From the NCBI GenBank assembly GCA_037013495.1, contig CM072812.1:78165840-78229839 (forward strand): a stretch of 64,000 nucleotides of DNA, written 5' to 3'. Below the pieces are notes generated by a model. That model was given only the letters and a program-made list of their open reading frames with translations. It did not search any database and was not told the DNA's origin. Of the stretch, positions 1-10,593 are shown piece by piece. Every line of letters starts with the position of its first letter. Position 1 is the stretch's first letter. Position numbers and translations under genes: made by a program. Source of the stretch: Hippophae tibetana. Taxonomy: Eukaryota > Streptophyta > Magnoliopsida > Rosales > Elaeagnaceae.

Positions 1-860
1 TATTCCCAAAAGACAACGTTATGGGAAACACAAAGATGATGTGAGACAGGATCATAACATCGATACCCTTTTTGAGTTGCACCATAACCAAGAAAACAAA
101 AAGTCTAGATCGAGGCTCAAGTTTGTTGTATTCATGAGGCTGAAGAAGAACGAAACAGGCAGATCCGAATGAGCGAAGGTAATGATAGTCAAGGGATGAC
201 CCAAAAAGGCGCTCATACGGAGTCTGATTATGAATGATAGCGCTTGGAATGCGATTAATGGCATGAACAGCATGAAGAGCGGCTTCACCCCAAAATGGGG
301 TAGGAACTTTGGCAGAAAGAAGAAGAGCATGGACATTGTCAAGAATATGATGAAATTTTATTTCGGCTCAACCATTTTGTTGAGAGGTTCTTGGACAGGT
401 TAAATGATGTACAGTGCCATAGGAATGTAACAGAGCTTGAAAAGCATTTTGAGTATATTCAAGAGCATTATCAGATCGAAAAGTTTTGATATGTTTGGAG
501 AATTGTGTTTCAACCATTTTTGTAAAGTTACTGTATATTGGTAAGATTTCAGAACGAGATTCAATTAGAAAGATCCAACTATAACGAGAATAATCATCAA
601 TAAAAACAACAAAATATCAAGATCCACCAATACTAGTAACATGAGAAGGTCCCCAAACATCAGAATGAATTAACTCAAAAATACTATTAGAGATAAATTT
701 ACTATTATTGAAAGATAAAGTTAGTTGTTTTTCTAACTGGCATGAAGTAAATCAAAATTGTCTTTGGACATAGAACCCAACAGACCTTTAGAAGCTAACT
801 ATTGTACCCGAGTGGATGGGGCATGACCAATACGAGAATTCCAAAGTGTGAGAGAAGGTA
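1..860 (-). pseudogene. copia B integrase fragment
   Basis: Minus-strand translation in shifting frames gives a copia integrase core. It includes an FVVFIDDYSR-like block, then RSDNALEY around the second catalytic Asp, then SQQNGRAE with the catalytic Glu, and it runs on to the conserved GYRCYDP motif near the left edge. The role was to insert retrotransposon cDNA into host DNA. Stop codons and frame changes interrupt it and the rest lies outside the window. Confidence 0.85.
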
Positions 861-986
861 GGAAGAAACTGTAGCAGCTGCAGCAGCAACAAAGACAAGA
901 GCAACATGTGAAAGATGAAGATTGTTCACGGAAAACATACGCCCGACCCTAGGACCGGTCCTAAGCTCTTGCCCCGTCCTCGGATC

Positions 987-1313
987 CTACACAATACACC
1001 CAAAATAGTAAAACATAAGGCGATATCCTAGTTCAGCTAATTGTCCCACAGAGCATAAATTATAGGATAGGTCAGGTACATGGAAGACCCCAGGAAGAGA
1101 GAGGGTAGAGGTCGAAACAAAATCTAGACTATTCCCATGTATGGTGGAACTATCAGCTATATGAATATTAAGAGGATGTGGTGCAGGGTCAAGTTTGGAG
1201 AATATAGATGAGTGAGGTGTCATGTGATTATAACATGTAGAATCAAAAAGCCAAGTTTGAGACTTACCAGGTGGAATTGAGAGAGTAGTGGAAAGAGATA
1301 CATTACCAGCCAT
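987..1313 (-). pseudogene. copia B protease region
   Basis: A 108-residue open stretch resembles the copia aspartic protease and its downstream sequence. The catalytic-site equivalent reads WLFDSTCYNHM where functional copies have D-S/T-G, so the glycine is lost. A VFHVPDLSYNLCSVGQL block follows, as is usual for this family. It would have processed the Gag-Pol polyprotein. The altered active site and the short frame mark it as inactive. Confidence 0.8.
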
Positions 1314-2200
1314 TTGAATAGTCTGAACTGGAAGACATCAGCGGAGTAGGCTCAGTATTAGCAACAACAGTAGTAGATTTGTTGCGACGGTGACAAGTCT
1401 CAATGGTATGGCCATGATGCTTGCAATAATTGCAGAACCTTTTGTTGCTTTGCCTGCGACGATTGTTAGAGCCAAAGGAATCGCTTGATTGTTGAGGTTG
1501 CTCAATGGCAGGAGAAGAAGTAATAGCCAAAAAATTGAACTTATTCTGGGCTTGAAGGGTTGCAAGCCGAGCTTCTTCTCTAATCAACTCGTTTATAGCA
1601 ATATCAAGAGAGGGAGGAGGACTGCGATTAAGAAGTTGACCTCGGATGGGCTCAAAGTCCTTGTGAAGTGACATCGGGAACTCATAGAGACTAAATTCAT
1701 CCGTTGTAGCATATTACTGAGCATCCGTTGAGCATGCCCAAATTGGATCACAAAGGTCAATTTGGTCCCAAAGGAAGCGAATTTGATCATAGTAGTCATT
1801 GATGGATTGCCCTGGTTCCTGTCGAAGTTGATGCAATTCAAATACTAACCGATATTTCATGGATCCGTGAGTAGTGGAGTACCTTTTGGCCAACATATCC
1901 CATGCTGATTTGGCATCATCAAAACTGCCCAATAGATTGGAGATGGAGGGAATGGAAGTATTCTGAATCCATGTGAGGATCATGTGGTTGTGACTATCTC
2001 ATTCAATCATGCGACCAAGGAAGGTAGCATCTTCTTCACTTGCTCCTTTGACAGGAATGATAATTGCACCAGTATAATAAAGCCAGAGCATACGACCCTT
2101 AAGAAAACTACACATAGCTTGAGACCATGATAAGTAGTTCTTGGTCCCCTCCAATATAGTATTGATGGGTCAAGGAAGAAAAACATCATTTTTATCCATT
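1303..2200 (-). pseudogene. copia B gag
   Basis: Three minus-strand pieces (about 2007-2189, 1714-1983 and 1303-1674) together make a copia Gag. The middle piece has the retrotransposon gag helices, with SINDYYDQIRFLWDQID. The last piece carries a CCHC zinc knuckle, CNYCKHHGHTIETC, for nucleic-acid binding. Gag forms the particle that houses reverse transcription. The pieces are in different frames and separated by stops, so this is a pseudogene. Confidence 0.85.
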
Positions 2201-2417
2201 TGGAAACACAATATGCAAAAACAGACTGTAAAAACGAGGTCTACGCGAAAAATTGAGTAGAGAGGTCAAAGTCAACGGTCCATCGATCATGTCAATCGAC
2301 AAAGGCGAGCAGTAGTTCGGTCAACGATGACGTCAGCATAAGGCGATGATGACATCATCCCTAGGGATGTGTCACTGATGACGTCACCGGACTAGGGTGC
2401 GGCGCGTAAGGACTCCG

Positions 2418-2680
2418 ATAATGGCAAGACTTCCACAGTTGTGTAAATCTGATCGAGCCGATCACAGTGGTATCTACAGAAAGGTTGTCGGAGCAGGATG
2501 CACATCGGCGTTTAGTTTCAGTGGCGTTGCGTGAAAAATATGTGTAGTTCCTTTGAGCGGCGCATGAGGGAGCGTGCAGACTTCGATGGTTGCAACACTT
2601 CCACGGTTGTTTGGATCTGGTCGAGCCGATCACAGTGGTATCTGTAGAAAGGTTGTCGGAGCAGGATGCACGACGATGAC
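2418..2680. repeat. direct duplication in copia B leader
   Basis: A stretch containing GAGCCGATCACAGTGGTATC occurs at about 2454 and again at about 2622, embedded in roughly 95 bp of close similarity on each side. The period is about 168 bp. It lies between the primer site and gag, in unusually GC-rich sequence for this window. A partial tandem duplication of the untranslated leader is the simplest reading. Confidence 0.7.
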
Positions 2681-2886
2681 GATGATTGCAGTGGTCTGTG
2701 TGGTGCGAGACTCCTCAACAACGGCGACTGTAGGCCCGGAACCTAAGGACAATGGCTGAAAGACGACGGAGGTTCAATGGTGAGTAGTTGCAGTGGCTGT
2801 TGTGACAACGGAAGTTATAAGGGTGGAGTAGCACCAAAAAAGACAGGACTGTTAATAGAAAGATAAGAGTAGTGAGTCTGATACCA

Positions 2887-3056
2887 TGTTAGAAATACTT
2901 AATAATTGTATTATATTCAGTGTTTAAAGGAATATACATGGTGTCTTTATATAGGAGTTACAAGTAAACTAGATATGCATAAAGTAACTAGATATACATT
3001 AACAGATGTATACATTAACAAATATACATTATTCAATTACTAGGTATACATTAACA
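2887..3056 (-). repeat. 5' LTR of copia B
   Basis: This block is about 170 bp and has plus-strand ends TGTTAG and TTAACA, the TG...CA termini of an LTR. On the minus strand it is followed directly by a Met-tRNA-type primer site. The partner LTR is outside the window. Confidence 0.75.
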
Positions 3057-3538
3057 TTATTCATGCAAAATGAAACCATCTTGTTTTACTTAAGCATAAG
3101 ACGATGAATAATTGAAGATTAAAACAATGATTTTTCACCAAGTGATGACATAGTACCATAAATAGATTTAGTTATTTTGATTAAAATGGTAGCTGCTGTA
3201 TTTTATGGTACCTCCATTTGGTAAGTTAAAATCTTCTTTAATAACTACAGATATTGTTACATAGACTCTTTCACTACACCAATGTTCTAAATTTTTAGTT
3301 ACATATCCAAGTGTTGTGCACACCTATTTTTTTAATTTTCTTTAATTTTTTATCAATTTGGAGTATCGAGCACTTATATCTTTGTCCTTGTCTTTTCTGT
3401 TGGACACGGATACTTCATGAAAAATGAAGAGTACATGTAATATAGATTGTCCTTTATTTTGAATAACATGTGATGTATTTTCTCTCTTTTGAGAATTGCA
3501 TGGAGTTGTATTTATAGATTGAACTGTATTACTTTCAG
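3057..3538. other. MLO intron or upstream sequence, no exon recognised
   Basis: About 480 bp of AT-rich DNA lies between the copia B LTR and the first recognised MLO exon. The exon expected next upstream in MLO genes (the part encoding the loop before transmembrane segment 5) was looked for in all plus frames and not found. It ends in a pyrimidine-rich acceptor, ttactttcag, at 3529-3538. Confidence 0.6.
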
Positions 3539-5237
3539 GAAGCCACATTTACTTTTGGCTTTCTTTCCTCCCAGCAATTGTAAGTTTTGTCCATTCAATT
3601 ATCAATTTGAAAGAATTCTCTATTACTATTTTAGTTCTAATTAGCAAGGTACATCAGTCTGCTAATGTTTCTTCGTTATCTTTTTTTCTTCTTGAAATTC
3701 ATGACAGTTGATCCTGCTTATTGGAACCAAACTTCATCGAGTGGTAGTGAAGTTGGCTGTTGAAACCATGGATAGCCATTCACATAACGAAAATCGTCAA
3801 TTTAATCTGAGAGATGAGCTATTTTGGTTTGGGAGACCTAGGCTTCTTTTGTGGTTAATACATTTAATATCGTTCCAGGTGAGATAGGAGAGTTGAGCTG
3901 CAACATGGATTGATCCGTTTTGAACTACATACTTATTCAATTTATCTTCTATTGTTTGCAGAATGCATTTGAGATGGCTACTTTCATTTGGTCCTTGGTA
4001 AGAATGCATGTAGCTATTTCCTCAAGATTATTGCAGAGAAAATTTTGTATATAACGGGAATTGTGTGCCCCCTTTGGTTTGGTACCGATGATTTTTGGAT
4101 AAGATCAATGACAAAATAGGGGGCATCTGGGCATACAACCTGTTGTGTATAAGAATTTCTCCTGCCAATGAGAACTGTTGTTGTTGTTTTCTGCCTACTG
4201 TATTATAATTACATGATTGTGATGCTCAAGCTCATCAATCTTTTGTTTCCAGTGGGAGATTAGAGAACCATCATGTTTCATGGAGAACCGTACTTTCCTT
4301 GTGATTCGTATAGTATTCGGGTATACAGTACTGCTACTCCATTACTTTTATGGCATATACTATGTAAGATAGACTCTTCATTTTTTTTTATGAAATAGTC
4401 ATGTCCAACGGACGCAACATGTGTTAGCACTCCACTCTCCAAATTGGTTAAAACATACAAAAAAATAAAAATGTAAGAAAATTGGCATGCTAGATACTAG
4501 CTGATACATATTTAAAAATTTATGATACCTAGAATCCTAAAAGAGTGCATGTAACAAAATATTTGTATTCATTATCTTATTAATGTTGTTAATACCCTGC
4601 AGGGTAAGCTCCCAATTCTGGTGTAGCTTCATTACTTTCCCTCTCTATGTTATCGTCACACAGGTCTGGTTTAATTTCTAACATTCTGTCTTTTCTCTCT
4701 CTCTTCAACTCCCTAGCTCCCTCATTGTTATTAATTAATTGGTTGCAGATGGGTTCAAGTTTCAAGAAATCTTTAATGTCTGAAAATATAAGAGGGTCAC
4801 TTTTAGGATGGCGTAGAAGAGTACAGGCTAAAAAGGGTAATTCCACAACAACTGCACTTTTGACTGGAGTATCAACTAGATCTTCAGATTTTGATCATGA
4901 TCACGTGGTGAAAGACATGACTCACAAGAATGTTGATGATGATTCTGTGTCAATTACCAACAGAGGGAGTTCAGTTGGATTTAAAACTAACACTTCTTGT
5001 GAACATGAACAAGAAGATGTTGAAAATCCCTTTGAGTTACATGATCAAACAACTGAAATTTATAGTGAATCATCGCAAAGCGATGACGAAAGGTTACAAT
5101 TTTCGCACTTTGACGATGATGCTGCTCATTATGACAGTTATAGCGACGACGAAAGGTTACAATTTTCGCATTTTGACGATGATGCTGCTCATTATGACAG
5201 TTATAGAGAAGATGTTTACCATGATGATGAAAGATGA
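3539..5237 (+). CDS. MLO-like seven-transmembrane protein, C-terminal half (six exons)
   Basis: Exons are 3539-3579, 3708-3878, 3962-3997, 4253-4320, 4603-4663 and 4749-5237 (stop TGA), all with GT-AG introns and matching phases, giving 287 complete codons. MLO proteins are plasma-membrane proteins, usually 500-600 aa; family members act in powdery-mildew susceptibility, pollen-tube reception and root touch responses, several with Ca2+/calmodulin. Visible are YFWLSFLPAI plus ILLIGTKLH (TM5 region), FWFGRPRLLLWLIH and NAFEMATFIW (TM6), and FWCSFITFPLYVIVTQMGS (TM7). The following GSLLGWRRRVQAKKG is the calmodulin-binding site with its Trp. The GTKLH...VKLAVE wording suggests the MLO4/MLO11 clade, from memory only. 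The acidic tail has an internal duplication. The N-terminal half is absent: either it lies left of copia B or the locus is a 5'-truncated remnant. Confidence 0.9.
5079..5204 (+). repeat. 63-bp tandem duplication in the MLO tail
   Basis: Two adjacent 63-bp units, 5079-5141 and 5142-5204, encode SDDERLQFSHFDDDAAHYDSY-type units of 21 residues each. The two protein units are identical, while the DNA differs at silent sites (gatgac/gacgac, cac/cat). The duplication keeps the frame and lengthens the acidic cytosolic tail. Confidence 0.95.
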
Positions 5238-5243
5238 CTCTTT

Positions 5244-5440
5244 TGTTGGCATGTGAGTAGTATGGCAGACAACAATGCAGTAAATTGTGGTAGATAATCA
5301 GCACCAATATGGCAGACAAGAATAGTAGTGAAAATTAATAATGTTGTAATTTGTTTCCTTTCCGTTTCTTTTGTATACAAATACTATACACTTATACAGA
5401 AATATGAGAACAGAGAAATACAGGAATACAGATTTTGACA
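5244..5440 (+). repeat. 5' LTR of copia A
   Basis: A 197-bp repeat begins TGTTGGCATG and ends GATTTTGACA. It is repeated at 10386-10593 and followed directly by the Met-tRNA primer site. Relative to the 3' LTR it lacks 11 bp between two ACAAC motifs, which fits a small deletion between short direct repeats. Confidence 0.95.
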
Positions 5441-5452
5441 TGGTATCAGAGC
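5441..5452 (+). promoter_or_regulatory. tRNA-Met primer-binding site of copia A
   Basis: TGGTATCAGAGC lies immediately after the 5' LTR. It is the standard copia site complementary to the 3' end of initiator tRNA-Met, where minus-strand cDNA synthesis starts. Confidence 0.9.
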
Positions 5453-6189
5453 AGAGTTATTGGTTGTCCTAATGAAAGAATAAGTTACCTATTACGTTGA
5501 TTTGGTGTGATATGTTCAACAGATTGTGTTAATCTGTGGGTATTTGGTTGATTATTTGGCCGGGATTTGGGGTAGTCATTCAAGCTGCTCGTTGAAGTCA
5601 TCACAGTTCCTACGTTCCATTCTAGCTACTGTTGTGGGGCAGGCGTACTGTTCTTCAGCCCTATAATTCTGTAAAACAAAACAAAAAAATTGCAGTGATC
5701 AAATTGATGATGAGGATGGTTCCAAGTATCGACGAAAAACTGAGAATAATATAAGGAAAAAAACCTAATGAAAGACGTTACCATCTGCACGCATTAGTTC
5801 CTGTAAACAAAAAAAAACAAGCAGCTTCAATTGCTTTACTTTCTGTAAACTTTTTTTTTTCAGTTTTAGAAATCACAAGTTGTACCAACGGATCTTCTGA
5901 AGGTGGAAGCTCCATCTGGATGTTGTTGTTGGCTAGGGTTTGGCCATCTTGATCGTCCATCAGAAGAAGGAAGGCGCTGCTCTGCCGGGAGGGTTCTATC
6001 ACAGGAACGCAAGCCTTCAGCAACTATAGCTTCACACTAGCTGGAAGTGATGACTGGCTCGGACACAGTTGAGGACGCAGTTGAAGAAGCTGCGTTGAGG
6101 AACGCAGAGGAAGCTGTGCGATTTGGAAGGAAAAAATATTTTAGGGTTACGCAGAGGGAGTTGCGCGAATTTGAAAAAAAATTAGGGTT

Positions 6190-7104
6190 ATGAAATGTTC
6201 TATATATAGTTGTGTGCGAAGTGTAAAAAAAATGACGGAAGTTTTAACTAGAGCTCAAATCAGCTCACAACCTCCGCTAACTGAAGCGTCGAATGCTCCC
6301 ATTAGTATCAAGTTGGGAGGATCCGACTATGCCTTGTGGTCCCAGGTGGTGGAGATGTATATCTCTGGCAAAGACAAACTGAGATATATTAATGGAGATT
6401 TTCCTCAACCTGCTGAAATCGATCCCTCATTTAGGAGATGGTACACTGAAAATGCCATTGTCAAAGGATGGTTGATCAATTCGATGGACCCTTCCTTGAT
6501 TTCAAATTTTATCTGATTCCCAACTGCGAAACAGGTTTGGGATTTTGCTGCTACCATTTATTATGATGGGACAGACACGTCTCAAGTGTATGATCTTCGC
6601 CGTCGAGTTACTCGTACGAAGCAAGCGGGTGGATCCATTGAAAGATACTACAATGACTTTCAAGGGTTGTGGCATGAAATTGATTTTTGTTGTCCTAATC
6701 CAATGGAGTGTGCGATTGATATACAAAAACACAACTCCATCGTACAGGAAGATCGAGTGTATACCTTTCTCGATGGACTTGATGATAGATTGGATAAAAC
6801 TCGAAGTGATATGCTTCAGATCAAACCATTCCCTATGGTGGAACAAGCCTATGGATTCATCCGTAAGGAAGAGGTCAGGCAGACTGTGATGATCACAGGT
6901 GCAGATACGACACCCGAAGCAGTTATGGCTTACAAAAGGATCAAAGGACACCATAATCCGATGCCACCAAAACCAGGAACCTTTTTGGGTAGCAAGAAAT
7001 CCACAGGAAATCCACCGTCTATTGACATGAAATGTGGTCATTGTGGAAACTCCAAACACACCCGTGAAAACTACTTCAAACTACATGGGTATCCAGAATG
7101 GTGA
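6190..7104 (+). pseudogene. copia A gag
   Basis: The likely original start is the internal ATG at about 6232 (MTEVLTRAQ), the same point where the related copia D reads MIEALTRAQ. The sequence contains ISIKLGGSDYALWSQVVEMY, the UBN2-type Gag core, and CGHCGNSKHTRENYFKLHGYPEW, a zinc-knuckle-like motif whose last Cys has become Tyr. A TGA interrupts the frame at about 6513, and a second TGA follows PEW at 7102-7104 where a Trp codon is expected. Gag forms the particle that encloses the RNA. It is inactive. Confidence 0.9.
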
Positions 7105-8070
7105 AATGATCTTCAAACAAGGAAGAAGAGGGAAACCACTGGGAAAGTTGTTGTGGCTACCAATACTACATCACTATCCCTTATTCCTCAGACCGAATCT
7201 TCCCAAGATCCAAGTACTTCAAGTAAAGCATTTCATACTCGTAGTGATAATGAGGATTGGATTTTAGACTCTAGAGCTACAGATCATATGACATTTGACC
7301 CAAAAGATCTCTCCAATACAACTCAGTCGAGACAGAGTCGTGTTGCCAATGCTAATGGGGTCACTTATCCAGTTACAAGGGCCAAAACAGTGACTTTATC
7401 TCCTTCATTATCATTATCTAATACATTACTTGTACCCTCTCTTTCAAACAAACTAATGTTTGTAAGTCAAGTCACTTTAGATCTTAACTGTGTAGTATTG
7501 ATGTATTCTACTTTTTGTCTCCTCCAGGATGTTCTCACCAAGGAGATCATTGGGCGTGGTACTAAGAGAGGAGGGTTATATTATGTGGATGACCTCAGTT
7601 CAGGAAGAGCCAATCACATGCAACACACCATTAGTAACAAGGAACGACAGATTTGGCTATGTCATCGTCGATTTGGGCATCCATCATTTGGGTATTTAAA
7701 GCATTTACTACCTAGTCTATTTTCAAATATTACACACTCAGATTTCAAATGTGATACCTGTATTTTAGCAAAGAGTCATAGGGCATCTTATCCTATGAGC
7801 AAGCATAAAAGTATGATTCCTTTTGCTTTAGTACATTCTGATGTTTGGGGACCTTCCCCGGTAATTACATCGTCGGGTCATCGTTAGTTTGTAATTTTTG
7901 TTGATGATTGTACACGAATGACATGGCTTTACCTTCTCAAACATAAAGATGAAGTATTTTCTACATTTCACTTGTTTCATACCATGATCGAGACACAATT
8001 TTTCTACAAAAATTAAGATCCTTCGGTCTGATAATGGGGGGAGTATGTTAATCAAAAATTTCGAACATAC
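7105..8070 (+). pseudogene. copia A protease and integrase N-terminal part
   Basis: Reading continues in the same frame after the stop. DWILDSRATDHMTF is the protease active site with Gly changed to Arg (DSG to DSR). IWLCHRRFGHPS is the GAG-pre-integrase zinc region, with CDTCILAKSH downstream. Then comes the integrase VHSDVWGPSP. A TAG at 7885-7887 precedes FVIFVDDCTRMTWLYLL. Around 7995-8042 the frame is lost through small indels near the RSDNGG motif. Confidence 0.9.
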
Positions 8071-8907
8071 TTGGACAACCATGGTATTCTCCATGAAACC
8101 TTGTGTTCACAAACCCCACAACAAAATGGGACTGCAGAGAGGAAGAATAGACATATTTTAGAAACTACTCGGGCCTTACTAATCAGTGCACATATGCCTA
8201 GTAGATACTGGAGTGATGCTATTACTATAATTGTGTATCTACTGAATCGCATGCCCACAAAGACCTTACAATTTCAGACTCCATTAAAGGTATTATCCGA
8301 TCATGTTCTCCTGCCTACTATTTTGATGCTTCCACCCCGCATATTTGGATGTGTTGTTTTTTTCCACCTCCACAAAAATCAACGAACTAAGTTGGATTCA
8401 TGTGCAGTTCGATATGTATTCTTAGGGTATGGCGTACAAAAAAAGGGTTACCGATGCTATGATCCAATTACTAAAAGAACCTATATTACCATGGATGTCA
8501 CTTTCCTCGAATCAGAATGTTTTTTTCCATCACCGGTATCCAATTACACTCTTCAGGAGGAGAGTTATGGTGAAGAACGAAATTGGCTTGATGTTGAAAT
8601 ATTAGACACTAGTCCAATATACTCGGATCGTGCCAATAATATGGAGGAGCCAGTATCTAGACCTGAGCTTGAACTTCCAAGAACTGAAGTTGAAATAGTA
8701 ATTGAATCTCCAGAAGATGAAATGGTTGATGTACCTCTCCACTCTCTAGTACCCAATGATCTTCCTGTTGAGAATACTCCTGAGGTAAGCTATCCTATCA
8801 CACATTTACAAACTAATGCTTTAGATACATCTGTTGGTTATGTTTTACCTTTCAAACACAATCAGGGCAAACCTCCAAATCGATACTCCTCAGAAAGAGA
8901 AGAATGA
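8071..8907 (+). pseudogene. copia A integrase C-terminal part and linker
   Basis: A 278-codon open stretch starts within the integrase core, just after the RSDNGG region. TPQQNGTAERKNRHILE contains the third catalytic residue (Glu), and GYGVQKKGYRCYDP closes the family-typical C-terminal block. It then runs through a low-conservation linker rich in Glu and Pro toward the reverse transcriptase. It ends at TGA 8905-8907 where the frame itself continues beyond. Confidence 0.88.
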
Positions 8908-10371
8908 CAATCCAAGTATCCAATAGCAAATTATGTATCTACTCAAAGGTTATCAGAACCTATCAGGGCATTTGCACAAACACTCTCCTCGTGTCAAATT
9001 CCAAGTAGCATTGAATAAGCCTTATCTGATCCAAAATGGACTCAAGTTATAAAAGAGGAATTTGAGGCATTACAGAAGAATAACACATAGGTGTTAAGCG
9101 AGTTACCTCAAGGGAAGAAGATGGTAGGATGCAAGTGAATTTTCTCCATTAAGTATAAAGCAGATGGGTTAGTTGATCGATACAAGGCGATGCTTGTAGC
9201 AAAAGGATATACACAGAAAAACGGGATAGATTATCAAGAAACCTTCTCACCTGTGCCTAAACTAAAAACCGTTAGAGTCTTGTTATCTCTTGAGGCAAAT
9301 TTAGATTAGCCATTGCACCAACTTGATGTAAAAAATGTCTTCCTTCATGGTGATCTTGAAGAAGAGATTTACATGGATATCCCACCAGGATATACTGTTA
9401 CATCAAGAAAAGAAACTGCATGTAGATTACAACGAGCATTGTATGGACTAAAACAATCACCTCGAGCATGGTTTGGTAGGTTGAGTTCAGCAATGAAGAA
9501 ATATGGGTTCCAACAAAGCAACTCTGATCATACTTTTTTCCTAAAACATCGATTAAGGAAGATAACAGCCCTTATAGTCTATGTAGACGACATGATCATT
9601 ACAGGGGATGATAAAGAAGAAATCTCTAAGCTTCAAGAACAACTATCAAATGAGTTTGAAATGAAGAATTTGGGAGGGCTCAAATACTTCTTAGGTATTG
9701 AGGTAACAAGATCAAAACAAGGCATATGTCTTTCCCAAAGGAAATATACTTTGGACCTACTCGCAGAGGCAGGACTACTAGATTGTAAACATGTCGATAT
9801 TCCAATGGTTCAAAATCATAAACTTGGAGAATATGTGGACCAAGTACCAGCAGATAAACAGAGATATCAACGGTTAGTAGGTAAACTCATATATTTATCT
9901 CATACTCGACCTGATATTGCTTATGCTGTGAGTGTTGTGAGTCGGTTCATGCACTACCCAAATGAAGACCATATGGATGCCATCATGCTAATGCTTCGTT
10001 ATTTAAAATACTCCCCTGGGAAAGGACTTATATTTTCAAGGAATGGTCAATTGGAAGTCATTGGATATACAGATTCAGACTGGGCAGGGAATATCAAGGA
10101 TAGGAAATCTACTGCTGGATATTTTACTTTTGTGGGGGATAATCTTGTTACATGGAGGAGCAAGAAGCAAAAGGTAGTTGCCTTATCTAGCGCTGAAGCT
10201 GAATTTCGAGGATCAGAAATTCATCAAATAGAATCTTGAAGAAAAAATTATTCAACTTCCATTTGTTAAATTAGAAGATCAATTGGCTGATATACTCACA
10301 AAATCTGTGTCTGTAAAGAACTTTTACAACTCACTTGACAAGTTAGGCATAAGAGACATATATGCACCACT
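8908..10371 (+). pseudogene. copia A reverse transcriptase and RNase H
   Basis: In-frame stops occur near 9016, 9088, 9137 and 9308. From 9313 a 308-codon stretch holds the RT core: QLDVKNVFLHGDLEEEIYM, ALYGLKQSPRAWF, and LIVYVDDMIITG with the catalytic YVDD. RNase H follows with YTDSDWAGN and ALSSAEAEFRG. About 60 residues are then missing: the next recognisable sequence is the C-terminal end LADILTKSVSVKNFYNSLDK. The deletion removes the RNase H active-site half, so the copy cannot replicate by itself. Confidence 0.92.
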
Positions 10372-10385
10372 TTGAGGGGGAGTAA

Positions 10386-10593
10386 TGTTGGCATGTGAGT
10401 AGTATGGCAGACAACAAGCATACAACAATGCAGTAAATTATGGCAGATAATCAGCACCAATGTGGCAGACAAGAATAATAGTGGAAATTAATAATGTTGT
10501 AATTTGTTTGCTTTCTGTTTCCTTTGTATACAAATACTATACACTTGTACAGAAATATGAGAACATAGAAATACAGGAATTCAGATTTTGACA
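10386..10593 (+). repeat. 3' LTR of copia A
   Basis: A 208-bp copy of the 5244-5440 repeat, preceded by the purine tract TTGAGGGGGAGTAA. It carries 11 bp that the 5' copy lacks. Confidence 0.95.

Larger units (their letters stand above)
1..3056 (-). mobile_element. Ty1/copia retrotransposon B, 5' part, cut by window edge
   Basis: Read on the minus strand, the order is LTR, Met-tRNA primer site, leader, gag, protease and integrase, which is the Ty1/copia order up to the window edge. The LTR (TG...CA) spans 2887-3056 and the primer site follows it at about 2875-2886 (TGGTATCAGA on the minus strand). Gag and pol are broken into several frames, so this copy is dead. Its outer LTR edge at 3056 lies only about 480 bp upstream of the first recognisable MLO exon and in antisense orientation to it. 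The 3' half and 3' LTR must lie to the left of the window, so the target-site duplication cannot be tested here. Confidence 0.9.
5244..10593 (+). mobile_element. Ty1/copia retrotransposon A, full length but inactive
   Basis: The element has a 5' LTR (5244-5440), primer site (5441-5452), gag, protease, integrase, reverse transcriptase, truncated RNase H, polypurine tract (about 10374-10381) and 3' LTR (10386-10593), total 5350 bp. The flanks are tcttt (5239-5243) and tcttc (10594-10598), a 4/5 target-site duplication. The LTRs differ at about 11 positions plus an 11-bp indel by hand alignment, so it is not a recent insertion. Coding regions contain many in-frame stops, at least one frameshift and a deletion in RNase H. 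It sits in the 3' UTR of the MLO gene in the same orientation. Copia D at 55.75 kb belongs to the same family. Confidence 0.95.

Noticed and set aside
3061-3260. Possible upstream MLO exon
   Set aside because: Short peptides in several frames loosely resembled MLO loop sequence, but each contained stops and no consistent splice sites.
4987-5319. 110-codon minus-strand frame with a His/Asn-rich repeat
   Set aside because: It is the antisense of the duplicated acidic MLO tail plus part of the copia A LTR; the repeat is explained by the 63-bp duplication.
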